Source: Hyphomicrobiales bacterium (lineage in GTDB: Bacteria > Pseudomonadota > Alphaproteobacteria > Rhizobiales > Rhizobiaceae). Taken from it: a stretch of 64,000 nucleotides of DNA. Made by a program: the position numbers and the translations under genes. This document shows, piece after piece, positions 1 through 8,027 of the stretch; the stretch's first letter is position 1, and every line of letters starts with the position of its first letter. Where the stretch lies: contig UCKU01000017.1 of assembly GCA_900473185.1 (NCBI GenBank), positions 1 through 64,000 of the forward strand. The letters are read 5' to 3'. The notes below the pieces were generated by a model. It did no database searches, was not told where the DNA came from, and saw nothing but the letters and a program-made list of their open reading frames with translations.

Positions 1-63
1 TACCGCCAGCCCCACGACCCCTCCGCCCACGACGACACAGTCGAGGTCCAGTACCTCCGCCAT
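1..63 (-). CDS. N-terminus of a FAD/NAD(P)-dependent oxidoreductase (cut by window edge)
   Basis: Only the first 21 codons lie in the window. They begin at an ATG at 63 and encode MAEVLDLDCVVVGGGVVGLAV, here described by its parts: a short lead, a hydrophobic beta strand, then the GGGVVGLA glycine loop. That loop is the Rossmann GxGxxG/A dinucleotide-binding motif at the N-terminus of flavoproteins of the DAO/glycerol-3-phosphate dehydrogenase type. The strand-loop pattern this close to the start suggests an FAD-dependent oxidase or dehydrogenase such as L-2-hydroxyglutarate oxidase, but the substrate cannot be read from the fragment. Confidence 0.65.
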   Translation of the reverse strand, partial: MAEVLDLDCVVVGGGVVGLAV

Positions 64-432
64 GCAATTCCCTCTCATCCTCCAACTGCGGGGAGGGGCC
101 TCTCCGGTCGAATTTTGGGAACCCCTGACAACGCAATCCAGCGCCAAGTCTCTTCGGTCGAACCTATCCCAAATAAGGACGGTGACGAAATACGATTCGA
201 CGAGCGAGACTTAGACGTCTCCATCAAAGCCAATGATGATGGCAAGGCGGGATGCTTATCAAGTCAGGATATTCGCGTGTAATGCGGGGGATGTAGGCTA
301 GTGCCGCGGAACTTGACGCTGCGATCAAAGCTGGTAAAAGCCAACCGTCGAGTGATTGGGTAGCAAATCGGTAGCAGATACCGATTTCCGGTAGTCAATA
401 AAATTTTGATTATTAAACCTTTTCAAACGGAT
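64..432. other. Intergenic region between the flavoprotein gene and tRNA-Ser
   Basis: I see no convincing gene. The sequence holds two imperfect 13-bp direct repeats (CTCTCCGGTCGAA at 100-112 and CTCTTCGGTCGAA at 150-162), which could belong to the promoter of the minus-strand flavoprotein gene. An open frame from a TTG at 115 to a stop at 280-282 would encode 55 residues, but I recognise nothing in it and it has no clear ribosome binding site. The perfect hairpin at 365-387 is listed separately. Confidence 0.4.
365..387. repeat. Perfect 9-bp inverted repeat upstream of tRNA-Ser
   Basis: AAATCGGTA at 365-373 and TACCGATTT at 379-387 form a perfect 9-bp stem with a 5-base loop. It ends 45 bases before the tRNA. 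It could be a terminator protecting the tRNA from upstream transcription or a protein-binding palindrome; there is no long T tract on the plus strand. The function is inferred only. Confidence 0.45.
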
Positions 433-522
433 GGAAGAGTGTCCGAGTGGTTTAAGGAACCGGTCTTGAAAACCGGCGTGCGGGAAACCGTACCGTGGGT
501 TCGAATCCCACCTCTTCCGCCA
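433..522 (+). tRNA. tRNA-Ser (anticodon UGA)
   Basis: The 90-base sequence folds as a class II tRNA. The acceptor 5' strand GGAAGAG (433-439) pairs with CTCTTCC (512-518), followed by discriminator G519 and an encoded CCA (520-522). The anticodon stem CCGGT/ACCGG (460-464/472-476) encloses the loop CTTGAAA, giving anticodon TGA at 467-469, which reads UCA codons. A long variable arm lies between the anticodon and T arms, as expected for serine, and the T loop carries GGTTCGAATCCC. No integrase or repeat of the 3' end is visible nearby, so it does not look occupied by an integrated element. Confidence 0.97.
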
Positions 523-605
523 AACCGCCGATTGCACGCTACACCACGAAATTCTGCGCAGCAGCTGCATGACACTCCGATGATCCATGACTATCACACG
601 GCAGT

Positions 606-1001
606 CTACGATAGACAATCCAACATCCACTGGACACCGAACCGATCGGTGAGTTTGCCGTAATAACTCCCCCACGGCTGCACCGCGAGATGTGTGGTAA
701 TCTTGCCGCCATCGGCAAGCGCCGTGAAAAATCGGTCTGTAGTGGCGCGATCGTCCATGATGAGCATGTGAGCGGAGCCTCGCATCGGCTCGGCATCGTG
801 ATTGTCCGAGGCGAAGAACAAAAGACCAGGTCCCTCGAAGCGGGAGTGCATGATTTTGCCGAGCATGCGTTCACTGGCGAGCGGCACTCCGCGGTCGCCA
901 TGACGCATGAGCGCCGTGACCCGACCAAGGCCACATTTGGTATAGAAGTCGAGCGCTGCTTCACACTGGGTCGTAAAAAAGAGATAGTTAGCAAGCTGCA
1001 T
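606..1001 (-). CDS. VOC family protein (PhnB-like glyoxalase/bleomycin resistance fold)
   Basis: This gene encodes a 131-residue single-domain protein. Its N-terminus (LANYLFFTTQCEAALDFYTK) is the typical start of a PhnB/3-demethylubiquinone methyltransferase-like vicinal oxygen chelate protein. The C-terminus WGSYYGKLTDRFGVQWML is the family's characteristic ending, so the full length is present. Members usually act as dimers. Many PhnB-like proteins have lost metal ligands and have no assigned reaction, so I do not name a substrate. The gene stands alone between tRNA-Ser and the tautomerase gene, and its ATG at 1001 gives the expected N-terminus. Confidence 0.85.
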   Translation of the reverse strand: MQLANYLFFTTQCEAALDFYTKCGLGRVTALMRHGDRGVPLASERMLGKIMHSRFEGPGLLFFASDNHDAEPMRGSAHMLIMDDRATTDRFFTALADGGKITTHLAVQPWGSYYGKLTDRFGVQWMLDCLS

Positions 1002-1083
1002 GGCATGGCCTCCAATAAGGTACCAGACCGCGAAATCTTCGCGTCTCGCAGTCCAGCCTTGAGGAATTTAGAGATGCGAAACG

Positions 1084-1512
1084 CTACAGGGCGACACCGG
1101 TGTCGGCTATGGCCTCGATCAAACTAGCATTGTCGTAGCTGCGGCCGGCGATGCCCCAAGCTCCTTCGGGAGCGTAGACGATGTTTGACCAGATATGTTC
1201 ACGCTTCAGCCGTCCTCCGGCCGCCTTTTCGACGATATCCGTTGCCTTCTTAATAAAAGCGCTTTTCGCCTCAGGCGTCGCCAGCGCGATCTCGGGGAGC
1301 TTAAGTTCGACAAAAGCTGCCGCCACCACCTTGCCGCCGGCAAGTATATGTTCCTTCGGCAACACGTTGATCGAGCCGACGATGTTGGCCGTCATGAAGG
1401 CATTCCCGGTCAGACCCGAGACTTCGAGAATCGCGTCTGTTAGTCCGGAAAAGGCCTCGGCCTGCGCTTGTGGCGATAGCAGACCTTCGGGCACGGTGAG
1501 CGTAATGGGCAT
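1084..1512 (-). CDS. Tautomerase family protein (4-oxalocrotonate tautomerase-like)
   Basis: The protein is 142 residues and starts MPITLTVPEG, so Pro-1, the catalytic base of the tautomerase superfamily, is exposed after removal of Met. I chose the ATG at 1512 over an in-frame start further upstream because a GGAG lies just before it and because it places proline at position 2 of the reading frame. The length is roughly twice a 4-oxalocrotonate tautomerase subunit, as in fused or cis-CaaD-like members. It is divergent from a TetR-type regulator about 120 bp away, the usual layout for a small enzyme controlled by that regulator. The substrate is unknown. Confidence 0.8.
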   Translation of the reverse strand: MPITLTVPEGLLSPQAQAEAFSGLTDAILEVSGLTGNAFMTANIVGSINVLPKEHILAGGKVVAAAFVELKLPEIALATPEAKSAFIKKATDIVEKAAGGRLKREHIWSNIVYAPEGAWGIAGRSYDNASLIEAIADTGVAL

Positions 1513-1631
1513 AGAGTTCTCCTCATTTGAACAGGAACGGCATTTGATATATACCGAATGCTCTCTATCCATAAACGTTGATCACTCTCTATTCAAGGGA
1601 TAAAGAGCGAACACTCTCAATGAGGACGGCT
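1513..1631. promoter_or_regulatory. Divergent promoter region with repeated CTCTCTAT elements
   Basis: The 119 bp between the tautomerase and TetR genes contain two near-identical direct elements, CTCTCTATCCA (1561-1571) and CTCTCTATTCA (1585-1595), 24 bp apart. An AGAG-N6-CTCT dyad (1604-1607/1614-1617) follows. Repeats in a shared promoter beside a TetR gene are a reasonable candidate for its binding sites. The assignment rests on position and repetition only. Confidence 0.45.
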
Positions 1632-2240
1632 ATGCGCTACAGCCCGGAGCATAAACAGGAGACCAAATCTAAGATCGTGGCGGCGGCGGGCCGGGTTTTC
1701 CGGACGGAGGGCTATGGTGGCGGCGGCATCGAAGCATTGACCAAGGCCGCTGGCGTGACCAACGGCGCCTTCTATGGGCACTTTAAGTCCAAGAGCGAAG
1801 CCTTCCGCACCGCCGTGCTGTCAGGCTTGGAAGAGTTGCGGCAAGGGATTGCAGCGCTCAAAGGCAGCGAACAGACGAGCTGGCTGACGACCTTCGTGGA
1901 ATTCTATCTTGGTTACAAACGGACCTGCGATCTCGGCGAAAGCTGTGCCTTGCCGAGCCTGTCCACCGACGTGATGCGCGCGGATGACGATACGCGCGCT
2001 GCCTATACGGCAGAGTTGAAGCGCCTCGTCGAAGAGGTCGCCGCAGGTTTGCCGGAGAATGATGCTCCAGACACGCCCGTCGGTTTGCAAAGAGATCAGG
2101 CGATCGTACTGCTCGCCATGCTCAGCGGAGGCGTTACGCTTGCCCGAGCCGTATCGGACCCGGAGTTGTCGGACCGCATCGCCCACCTCGTAGCGCAGGC
2201 AGCGTTACGCTTGACCGGCCAGAAGGCGAGCGGAACATAA
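1632..2240 (+). CDS. TetR/AcrR family transcriptional regulator
   Basis: The 202-residue protein begins MRYSPEHKQETKSKIV, followed by a helix-turn-helix (residues about 12-55) with the family pattern A-x-x-F-x-x-x-G and GVTNGAFYGHFKSK. The remaining three quarters is the helical ligand-binding and dimerisation domain. I chose the ATG at 1632 because AGGA lies at proper spacing and because related proteins start this way; the ATG at 1620 is an alternative. It probably represses itself and the divergent tautomerase gene. The inducer is unknown. Confidence 0.88.
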   Translation: MRYSPEHKQETKSKIVAAAGRVFRTEGYGGGGIEALTKAAGVTNGAFYGHFKSKSEAFRTAVLSGLEELRQGIAALKGSEQTSWLTTFVEFYLGYKRTCDLGESCALPSLSTDVMRADDDTRAAYTAELKRLVEEVAAGLPENDAPDTPVGLQRDQAIVLLAMLSGGVTLARAVSDPELSDRIAHLVAQAALRLTGQKASGT

Positions 2241-2292
2241 AGATTGTTCGGGCTTCCGGAATCCTGCGATCTAGCCCAATGAGCAAATAAGA

Positions 2293-2320
2293 GCATCCGC
2301 GCCGTTGGCTGTGCGGATGC
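2293..2320 (+). terminator. Stem-loop downstream of the TetR gene
   Basis: GCATCCGC (2293-2300) and GCGGATGC (2313-2320) form a perfect 8-bp stem with a 12-base loop about 50 bases after the TetR stop codon. No run of T follows, so it is either a weak intrinsic terminator or an RNA-stabilising hairpin. Confidence 0.45.
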
Positions 2321-2727
2321 GTCCTCTGTGTCGTGGTATTATCCAGAACGTCCTTGCGACCGTTTAGGCGGCAGATTGACCAAAAGCGGCCATTCCGCCT
2401 CCGACCAAACACCGACATTCGGCTACGCGTCGAGGATGCCAAACCGGTGATGAGAGCTGCCGTTAACCTTTCTCGGCAATGGATCCGTCACGAAGCAAAC
2501 CGTCCGGTACACAGGATGAGGTCTACTATTTCATTCCCGGACAGCCGAAAATTAGTAAAACATTAACCATGGTCGTTAGAATTCAGCCTATGACCTCGAA
2601 ATCGTTCGCAAATTTGCCACGATATCCACAAGATTAAAGTCTCGTTAGGCAGGCAGGTAATAAGGCAACTCCAACTCATTCACGAGTGAGTTCCTTAACC
2701 ATAACGGTCTTGAGTGGCGTGGGGCAT
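2321..2727. other. Intergenic region upstream of rlpA
   Basis: About 400 bp without a supportable gene. Short open frames here have no recognisable product. The AT-richer stretch at 2550-2710 contains TTAACCAT twice (around 2564 and 2695), which resembles half of a rhizobial CtrA site, but the second TTAA half at the correct spacing is absent. It most likely holds the rlpA promoter. Confidence 0.4.
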
Positions 2728-3894
2728 ATGAAACTGAATTACGGGGCGGCGTCTTTCGCAACGACGGCACGATGGCTGGCATTGTCAGCCATGTGCGCAA
2801 CGGTGGCTGCCTGCGGCACGACACAGGCGGTTCCCAAGAAGAAATCCCACGGCAAGGAATATTTCTCCGAGAGCGAATATGGCGTCAAAGCCAGTCCGCG
2901 CGTTGCCAACGGCAACAACATTCCGAAGGGCGGCGGCCGCTACATCGTGGGCGATCCCTATGTGGTGAAGGGCAAGATGTATTACCCCAGGGAGGATTAC
3001 TCCTATAACAAGGTGGGTATCGCTTCCTGGTACGGCTCGGCTTTCCACGGCCGTCTGACGGCGAATGGCGAAGTCTACGACCAGATGCATCTTTCCGCCG
3101 CGCATCCGACCTTTCCGCTGCCGAGCTATGCGCGCGTAACCAATACAGAAAACGGTTCGTCGGTGATCGTGCGCGTCAACGACCGCGGCCCATATCATGA
3201 AGGCCGCATCATCGACCTTTCCAACAAGACGGCGTCCATGCTCGACCTGCAGCACAGCGGCACAGGCAATGTTCGCGTCCAATATGTCGGCAAAGCGCCG
3301 CTCGACGGCCATGACATGCCGTATCTAATGGCATCCTATGTTCCGAAGGGCAGCCGTATTCCGGGCGTCTATCCGGGCGGGGGCCAGATCGCGACCGGCG
3401 TGATGGTTGCCTCCAACAGCAAGAAGATCACCGGCGACCAGTTGCAGAGCCTTGGCGACTATTCCAGTCCTTCGCCTGCCAACGTACCGGTGCCATTCTC
3501 CTCGGCAGCCTATGCGGGCTCTACGCCGAGCGCCAAGTATCCGGGCTCTGCGCAGAGCGCCAGGTATAATGCAGATCCGGCTCCGCAACTGGCCCCCGTA
3601 CCCATGCAGGCGCCTGCGGGCGGTCATTTCCTAACCCCGCCGCCGGCCTTCTCCAATGGCGCTCAAGCAATGCCGCAGATGGTGGTTCTGCCGGAAATCG
3701 GCCCTATCCCCTATGAGCGGCCGAACGGCTGGTCGAAGGGCACGTCGCTTGCCATGGGCTATCAGGAGGAAGCGAGGACCGTGAACGTTCCGCTCGCCTT
3801 CGATGCCGTGATGGTGCGCAATGACGGGCTGACGCAGGACTCGATCCTCGCCTCCTTCAAGCGGCAAAATGCCGGTGGGGCGAAGGCGCGATAA
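2728..3894 (+). CDS. rlpA: Septal ring lytic transglycosylase RlpA family lipoprotein
   Basis: The protein is 388 residues from the ATG at 2728. It starts with a lipoprotein signal ending in TVAAC, so the mature outer-membrane protein would be lipidated on Cys near residue 29. The RlpA double-psi beta-barrel follows (residues about 95-195): GIASWYGSAFHGRLTANGE, then VNDRGPYHEGRIIDLS with the catalytic-type Asp and the family's RGP motif. The family cleaves peptidoglycan strands lacking stem peptides, often at the septum. Unlike E. coli RlpA there is no C-terminal SPOR domain; a Pro/Ala/Ser-rich low-complexity tail takes its place. A GTG at 2686 is a less likely start because it would put 14 residues before the signal. 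The carboxypeptidase gene follows closely. Confidence 0.9.
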   Translation: MKLNYGAASFATTARWLALSAMCATVAACGTTQAVPKKKSHGKEYFSESEYGVKASPRVANGNNIPKGGGRYIVGDPYVVKGKMYYPREDYSYNKVGIASWYGSAFHGRLTANGEVYDQMHLSAAHPTFPLPSYARVTNTENGSSVIVRVNDRGPYHEGRIIDLSNKTASMLDLQHSGTGNVRVQYVGKAPLDGHDMPYLMASYVPKGSRIPGVYPGGGQIATGVMVASNSKKITGDQLQSLGDYSSPSPANVPVPFSSAAYAGSTPSAKYPGSAQSARYNADPAPQLAPVPMQAPAGGHFLTPPPAFSNGAQAMPQMVVLPEIGPIPYERPNGWSKGTSLAMGYQEEARTVNVPLAFDAVMVRNDGLTQDSILASFKRQNAGGAKAR

Positions 3895-3977
3895 AAGCCC
3901 ACAATAAAGTGTAATTGCATCGGCTTCCGGCTCGCTTTACCCTCTTGAATCAGCCCGCACGATCAATGGGATTAGCG

Positions 3978-5171
3978 ATGTTGAAGCCGCTGCTTCGCCT
4001 CTTTGCATGTCTGCTTTTGCCTGCTTCTGCTGCCTTTGCCGCAGAAGGCACCGAGGCTGGTTTCGTCACCAAGGCCGCGCAGGCCTATATGATCGAAGCT
4101 TCGACCGGAACAGTGCTTCTCGCCAAGAACGAGAACCAGGTCTTTGCCCCTGCCTCGCTTGCCAAGCTGATGACGATGGATCTCGTTTTCAGTGCCGTCA
4201 GCAAGGGTCAGATTTCGCTCGATACCGAATATCCCGTCTCCGAATATGCCTGGCGCACGGGTGGCGCGCCTTCGCGTGCGGCGACGATGTTTGCAGCGCT
4301 GAAATCGAAGGTCCGCGTTGAGGATCTGATCAAGGGCGTTGCGATCCAGGGCGCCAATGACGGCTGCATCATCCTTGCCGAGGGCATGGCCGGCAGCGAG
4401 GACCAGTTTGCGGCATCGATGACCCGGCGCGCTCGCGAGCTCGGCATGGAAAAGGCTGTCTTCGGCAATTCCACCGGAATTCCCGATGGCAAGAGCAAGG
4501 TGACGGCCAGGGAATTGGTGGCGCTTGCCGTCGACCTGCAGGCTTCCTACCCCAATCTCTATCCCTATTTTGCCCAGCCTGATTTCGAGTGGAACAAGAT
4601 CTTCCAACGTAACCGCAATCCGCTGCTCGGCATGGATCTCGGCGCCGACGGCCTGGCGACGGGCTTCACGGAAGGGGAGGGCTTTTCGATCGTCGCCTCG
4701 GTGCAGCGCGACGGACGGCGGCTCTTCGTAGCGCTTGCCGGCATCGCCTCCGACAAGGAGCGCACGGAAGAAGCCAAGCGTGTGCTGGAATGGGGGCTGA
4801 CGGCCTTCGAAAGCCACCAGGTCTTTGCCGACAAGGAAGTGATCGGTGCGGCAAGCGTCTACGGTGGCACGGCGCGCACCGTCGATCTCGTCGCCAGGGC
4901 GCCGGTCAGCGTCTATGTTCCGATCAACAATCCGGACCGGCTTGCCGCCCGCATCGTCTATCACTGGCCGCTGATGGCGCCGGTGAGGGCCGATACCGAG
5001 GTCGGCACGCTGCGCATCGTTTCCGGCAACAGGATGCTGCGCGAGGTACCGCTCTATACGGTGCAATCCGTCGAGGTGGGATCGCTCACCAGCCGGGCTG
5101 TCGATGCGTTGCTGGAGCTTGGCGAATCGCTGTTCTTCTCATGGCTCTGGGACAAGTCCGAGCAGAGCTGA
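3978..5171 (+). CDS. D-alanyl-D-alanine carboxypeptidase family protein with degenerate active site
   Basis: The 397-residue protein has a Sec signal (cut after ASAAFA) and the fold of low-molecular-mass penicillin-binding proteins of the PBP5/DacA type, which trim the terminal D-Ala of peptidoglycan stems in the periplasm. The SxxK motif is present as SLAK in PASLAKLM. However, the position of the SxN motif reads GAN (in IQGANDGC) and that of KTG reads ATG (in DGLATGFT), so the Ser and Lys of the second and third motifs are missing. It may be a weak enzyme or a structural relative. A C-terminal beta domain and an amphipathic tail are present. The ATG at 3966 is an alternative start. It probably heads an operon with tmk and holB. 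Confidence 0.85.
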   Translation: MLKPLLRLFACLLLPASAAFAAEGTEAGFVTKAAQAYMIEASTGTVLLAKNENQVFAPASLAKLMTMDLVFSAVSKGQISLDTEYPVSEYAWRTGGAPSRAATMFAALKSKVRVEDLIKGVAIQGANDGCIILAEGMAGSEDQFAASMTRRARELGMEKAVFGNSTGIPDGKSKVTARELVALAVDLQASYPNLYPYFAQPDFEWNKIFQRNRNPLLGMDLGADGLATGFTEGEGFSIVASVQRDGRRLFVALAGIASDKERTEEAKRVLEWGLTAFESHQVFADKEVIGAASVYGGTARTVDLVARAPVSVYVPINNPDRLAARIVYHWPLMAPVRADTEVGTLRIVSGNRMLREVPLYTVQSVEVGSLTSRAVDALLELGESLFFSWLWDKSEQS

Positions 5172-5308
5172 GACCCTTTTTGCCCGCGGATTTTGCCGCA
5201 ATTTGCCGGGGAAGGTGAATATGTCGCCGCGGCAAAAGGTTTCGTTCCGCACTATCTTCGGATAGATACAGAGGAAGAGCGCGGCGCTCAGAATGCGGGA
5301 AAGTATCA

Positions 5309-5986
5309 TTGTCGTCCGGTACAGGATTGTTCGTTACGTTTGAAGGCGGAGAGGGGGCTGGGAAGTCCACGCAGATTCGCCGTCTTGCCGAGGCCCTTAA
5401 AGCCGAAGGCCATGACGTGCTGTTGACCCGGGAGCCGGGGGGCTCGCCGGGAGCCGAAGCGGTGCGCCATGTGCTGCTTTCGGGTGCTGCGGAAGCCTTC
5501 GGCACCCGCATGGAGGCTATCCTCTTTGCCGCCGCCCGCAACGATCACGTGGAAGAGGTCATCCGGCCGGCGCTTACCAAGAGCAAGATCGTGCTCTGCG
5601 ACCGCTTCATGGATTCCTCGCGCGTCTACCAGGGCGTTACCGGCAACCTGGAGCCGGAATTCATCGAGACGCTGCAGCGCATCGCCATCAACGGCGTGAT
5701 GCCTGACTGTACGCTGATCCTCGATATTCCGGCCAAGCTGGGGCTGGAGCGCGTTATCAAGCGAAACGCCGACGGCCCTGACCGTTTCGAGAAGGAAACG
5801 CTCGAAACGCATGAGAAACGCCGCGAAGCCTATCTCGATATCGCCGCGCGCGAGCCGGAGCGTTGCCATGTCGTCAACGCCACGCAGCCGGAAGAGGCGA
5901 TTGCTGCGGAGATCCTCACCATCGTCAAGCAGTTGCTGAAACCATCAGCCGAAACGCGGATGCCGGAAGCGGCGCATCATGAGTGA
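5309..5986 (+). CDS. tmk: Thymidylate kinase
   Basis: The 225-residue enzyme phosphorylates dTMP to dTDP with ATP, an essential step of dTTP synthesis. The P-loop GGEGAGKST is at residues 13-21, REPGG at about 41-45, and the DRF motif (LCDRFMDSS) in the middle. The lid region carries the usual charged residues. No ATG or GTG fits the frame; the start is a TTG at 5309 with GGGAAAG at 5297-5303 as its ribosome binding site. The end overlaps holB by 8 bp, so the two are translated together. Confidence 0.95.
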   Translation: MSSGTGLFVTFEGGEGAGKSTQIRRLAEALKAEGHDVLLTREPGGSPGAEAVRHVLLSGAAEAFGTRMEAILFAAARNDHVEEVIRPALTKSKIVLCDRFMDSSRVYQGVTGNLEPEFIETLQRIAINGVMPDCTLILDIPAKLGLERVIKRNADGPDRFEKETLETHEKRREAYLDIAAREPERCHVVNATQPEEAIAAEILTIVKQLLKPSAETRMPEAAHHE

Positions 5987-7004
5987 GGACAGGCCCGGAC
6001 TGCTCGACGGCGCCATCTGGCCGGCCGAGAACACGAAGCTCTTCGGCCATGAAGAGGCTGAGGATTTCCTGGCGCAGTTCTACCGCTCCGGCAAAGGCCA
6101 TCATGCGATCCTGATCGAAGGGCCTGAGGGAATCGGCAAGGCGACATTGGCCTTCCGCTTCGCCAATCATGTTCTGTCGCATCCCGATCCGGCCACCGCG
6201 CCGGACCGCATCGCCGATCCGGATCTCGGATCTGCCGTGAGCCGGCAGATTGCCTCAGGCGCCTCGCACAATCTCCTGCATCTTGCCAGACCCGTGGATG
6301 AGAAGACCGGGAAGGTGAAATCGGCAATTACCGTCGACGAGGTACGCCGGGCCGGCAAGTTCTTCTCGCAGACCTCGGGCACCGGCAACTGGCGCATCGT
6401 CATCATCGATCCCGCCGACGACATGAACCGGAATGCGGCAAACGCCATCCTGAAGATCCTCGAGGAGCCGCCGAAGCGGGCGATGTTCCTCGTTCTGTCG
6501 CATGCGCCGGGAAAGCTGCTGCCGACGATCCGGTCGCGCTGCCTGCCGCTGAAGCTTGCACCCCTTGATGATAGTGCGCTGGTTTCAGCACTTGCCCATC
6601 TCGGGATCCAGAGTGAAGGGCAGGCCCTGCTTTCTGCCGCAAAGGGCAGCGTCGGTGAGGCGCTGAAACTGCTGAACTACGGCGGCGGCGAGATCATTCA
6701 GGCCTATAACGACGTTCTGTCCTCCGAAGGGCCGGCGGCGCGCAAGGCCATGCACCGGCTTGCGGATGCACTTTCGGGCAAGGAAGCCGATACGATCTTC
6801 GATTTCTTCGTCAGCCATGTGGGCGATGACGTCATGAACCGCGCGCGCCTTGCTGCGGGTGAGGGGCAGATTGCGGCGGCCGAACGTCTGGCGCGGCTCT
6901 ATTCCGAAATCACCGAGAAGCTGACAGTCTCCGACGCCTACAATCTCGACCGCAAGCAGACGATCATGGAAGTGCTTTCCGAAATCAAGCAGCCGCGCGC
7001 CTGA
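5979..7004 (+). CDS. holB: DNA polymerase III subunit delta'
   Basis: The 341-residue protein is the delta' subunit of the clamp loader. The N-terminal AAA+ domain has a modified P-loop (EGPEGIGKAT), sensor-type residues and the SRC motif in TIRSRCLPLKL, which acts as the arginine finger towards the neighbouring tau/gamma subunit. No zinc-binding cysteine cluster like that of E. coli delta' is visible, which is common in alphaproteobacteria. It starts inside the end of tmk, a conserved pairing. The next gene converges from the other strand and its stop codon lies directly against the holB stop. Confidence 0.93.
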   Translation: MSEDRPGLLDGAIWPAENTKLFGHEEAEDFLAQFYRSGKGHHAILIEGPEGIGKATLAFRFANHVLSHPDPATAPDRIADPDLGSAVSRQIASGASHNLLHLARPVDEKTGKVKSAITVDEVRRAGKFFSQTSGTGNWRIVIIDPADDMNRNAANAILKILEEPPKRAMFLVLSHAPGKLLPTIRSRCLPLKLAPLDDSALVSALAHLGIQSEGQALLSAAKGSVGEALKLLNYGGGEIIQAYNDVLSSEGPAARKAMHRLADALSGKEADTIFDFFVSHVGDDVMNRARLAAGEGQIAAAERLARLYSEITEKLTVSDAYNLDRKQTIMEVLSEIKQPRA

Positions 7005-7793
7005 TCAGCCGGCCAGCAGTTTCCAGGCAACTACGGCGAGCGTGACGGCCAGTACGATACGGATGGTGCGCTCGTGCAGTTTCGGCGCAAGCAGGCTGCC
7101 GGCAATGATGCCGGGAATGGAACCGACCAGCAGGGCAAGCAGCATCGCCCAGTCGATCTCGCCGATGAACCAGTATCCCATGCCGCCGATCAGGGTGAGC
7201 GGCACCGCATGGACAATATCCGAGCCGACGATCTCACGTACGTCGAGGCGGGGGTAGAGGATGAGCAGGATCGTCACGCCCAAGGCGCCAGCGCCGACCG
7301 ACGTCAAGGTGACGAGCACGCCGAGCACAAAGCCCAGACCGACGGTGAAGACTGCGATGGTCCCTGGTTTCGGCGGCATGCGCTCGCCGATGGCACGGCG
7401 GGCAAATTCGAGGATCTGGCTGCGGAAAACCAGCATGATTGCGGTCATGACCAGAAGCCAGCCGAGCGCGGTGGTGATGGTATTCGTGACGCCAATGCTT
7501 TTGCGGTCGACGCCGGCCATCAGCCAGAGCATCGAAAGCGCGGCAGGGACACTGCCGGCCGCAAGACTGCCGACGATCTTCCAGTTGACGCGGCCATGCA
7601 TGCCGTGAACAGCAGTGCCGGCCGTCTTTGTAATGGCAGCATAGAGAAGATCGGTTCCGACGGCCGTCGCCGGATGGACGCCGAAGAGGAGCACGAGCAG
7701 AGGCGTCATCAGCGAACCGCCGCCAACGCCGGTGATACCGACCAGCGCTCCTACGACAAGACCGGACAGGGAATAGAGAGGCTCGAACGTCAA
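7005..7793 (-). CDS. Sulfite exporter TauE/SafE family membrane protein
   Basis: The 262-residue protein has about eight hydrophobic segments and the duplicated TSUP pattern: GxxVGxLVGITGVGGGSLMTPLL near the N-terminus (residues about 12-33) and a second copy in the middle (VLGVLVTLTSVGAGALGV). TSUP proteins carry sulfite, sulfoacetate, thiosulfate or related anions across the inner membrane; the substrate here is unknown. The start is a TTG at 7793, supported by GGAGG eight bases upstream and by the absence of an ATG in frame. Its stop codon abuts that of holB. Confidence 0.88.
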   Translation of the reverse strand: MTFEPLYSLSGLVVGALVGITGVGGGSLMTPLLVLLFGVHPATAVGTDLLYAAITKTAGTAVHGMHGRVNWKIVGSLAAGSVPAALSMLWLMAGVDRKSIGVTNTITTALGWLLVMTAIMLVFRSQILEFARRAIGERMPPKPGTIAVFTVGLGFVLGVLVTLTSVGAGALGVTILLILYPRLDVREIVGSDIVHAVPLTLIGGMGYWFIGEIDWAMLLALLVGSIPGIIAGSLLAPKLHERTIRIVLAVTLAVVAWKLLAG

Positions 7794-8027
7794 ATACGCG
7801 CCTCCGAGGGCGCGCGGCCGTGACTATTCCGATCGATGAAAAATCGCACTTCGCTTCCGTCCCGCCCTCTTGCGACAGAAGGGGTAGATTGCGTCAGAAC
7901 ACGAGTCAAGGTCATCAATACGCCGCCTGGAAATCGTCTGCGGCTGCCAAACTTGATGTTTCGCTTGTGCGAGACATGCGCTAATAGCGGCTGACGATTT
8001 TTATAGAGTAAGCCGGAATTGGCCGCC

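Noticed and set aside
115..282. 55-codon frame near the left edge
   Set aside because: TTG start without ribosome site, and no recognisable product.
325..675. Minus-strand frame of 116 codons containing WDSNPRYGFPHAGF
   Set aside because: This is the antisense of tRNA-Ser, a well-known false protein; the tRNA fold explains the sequence.
433..700. tRNA-Ser as an integration site of a genomic island
   Set aside because: No integrase, no repeated tRNA 3' end and ordinary genes follow.
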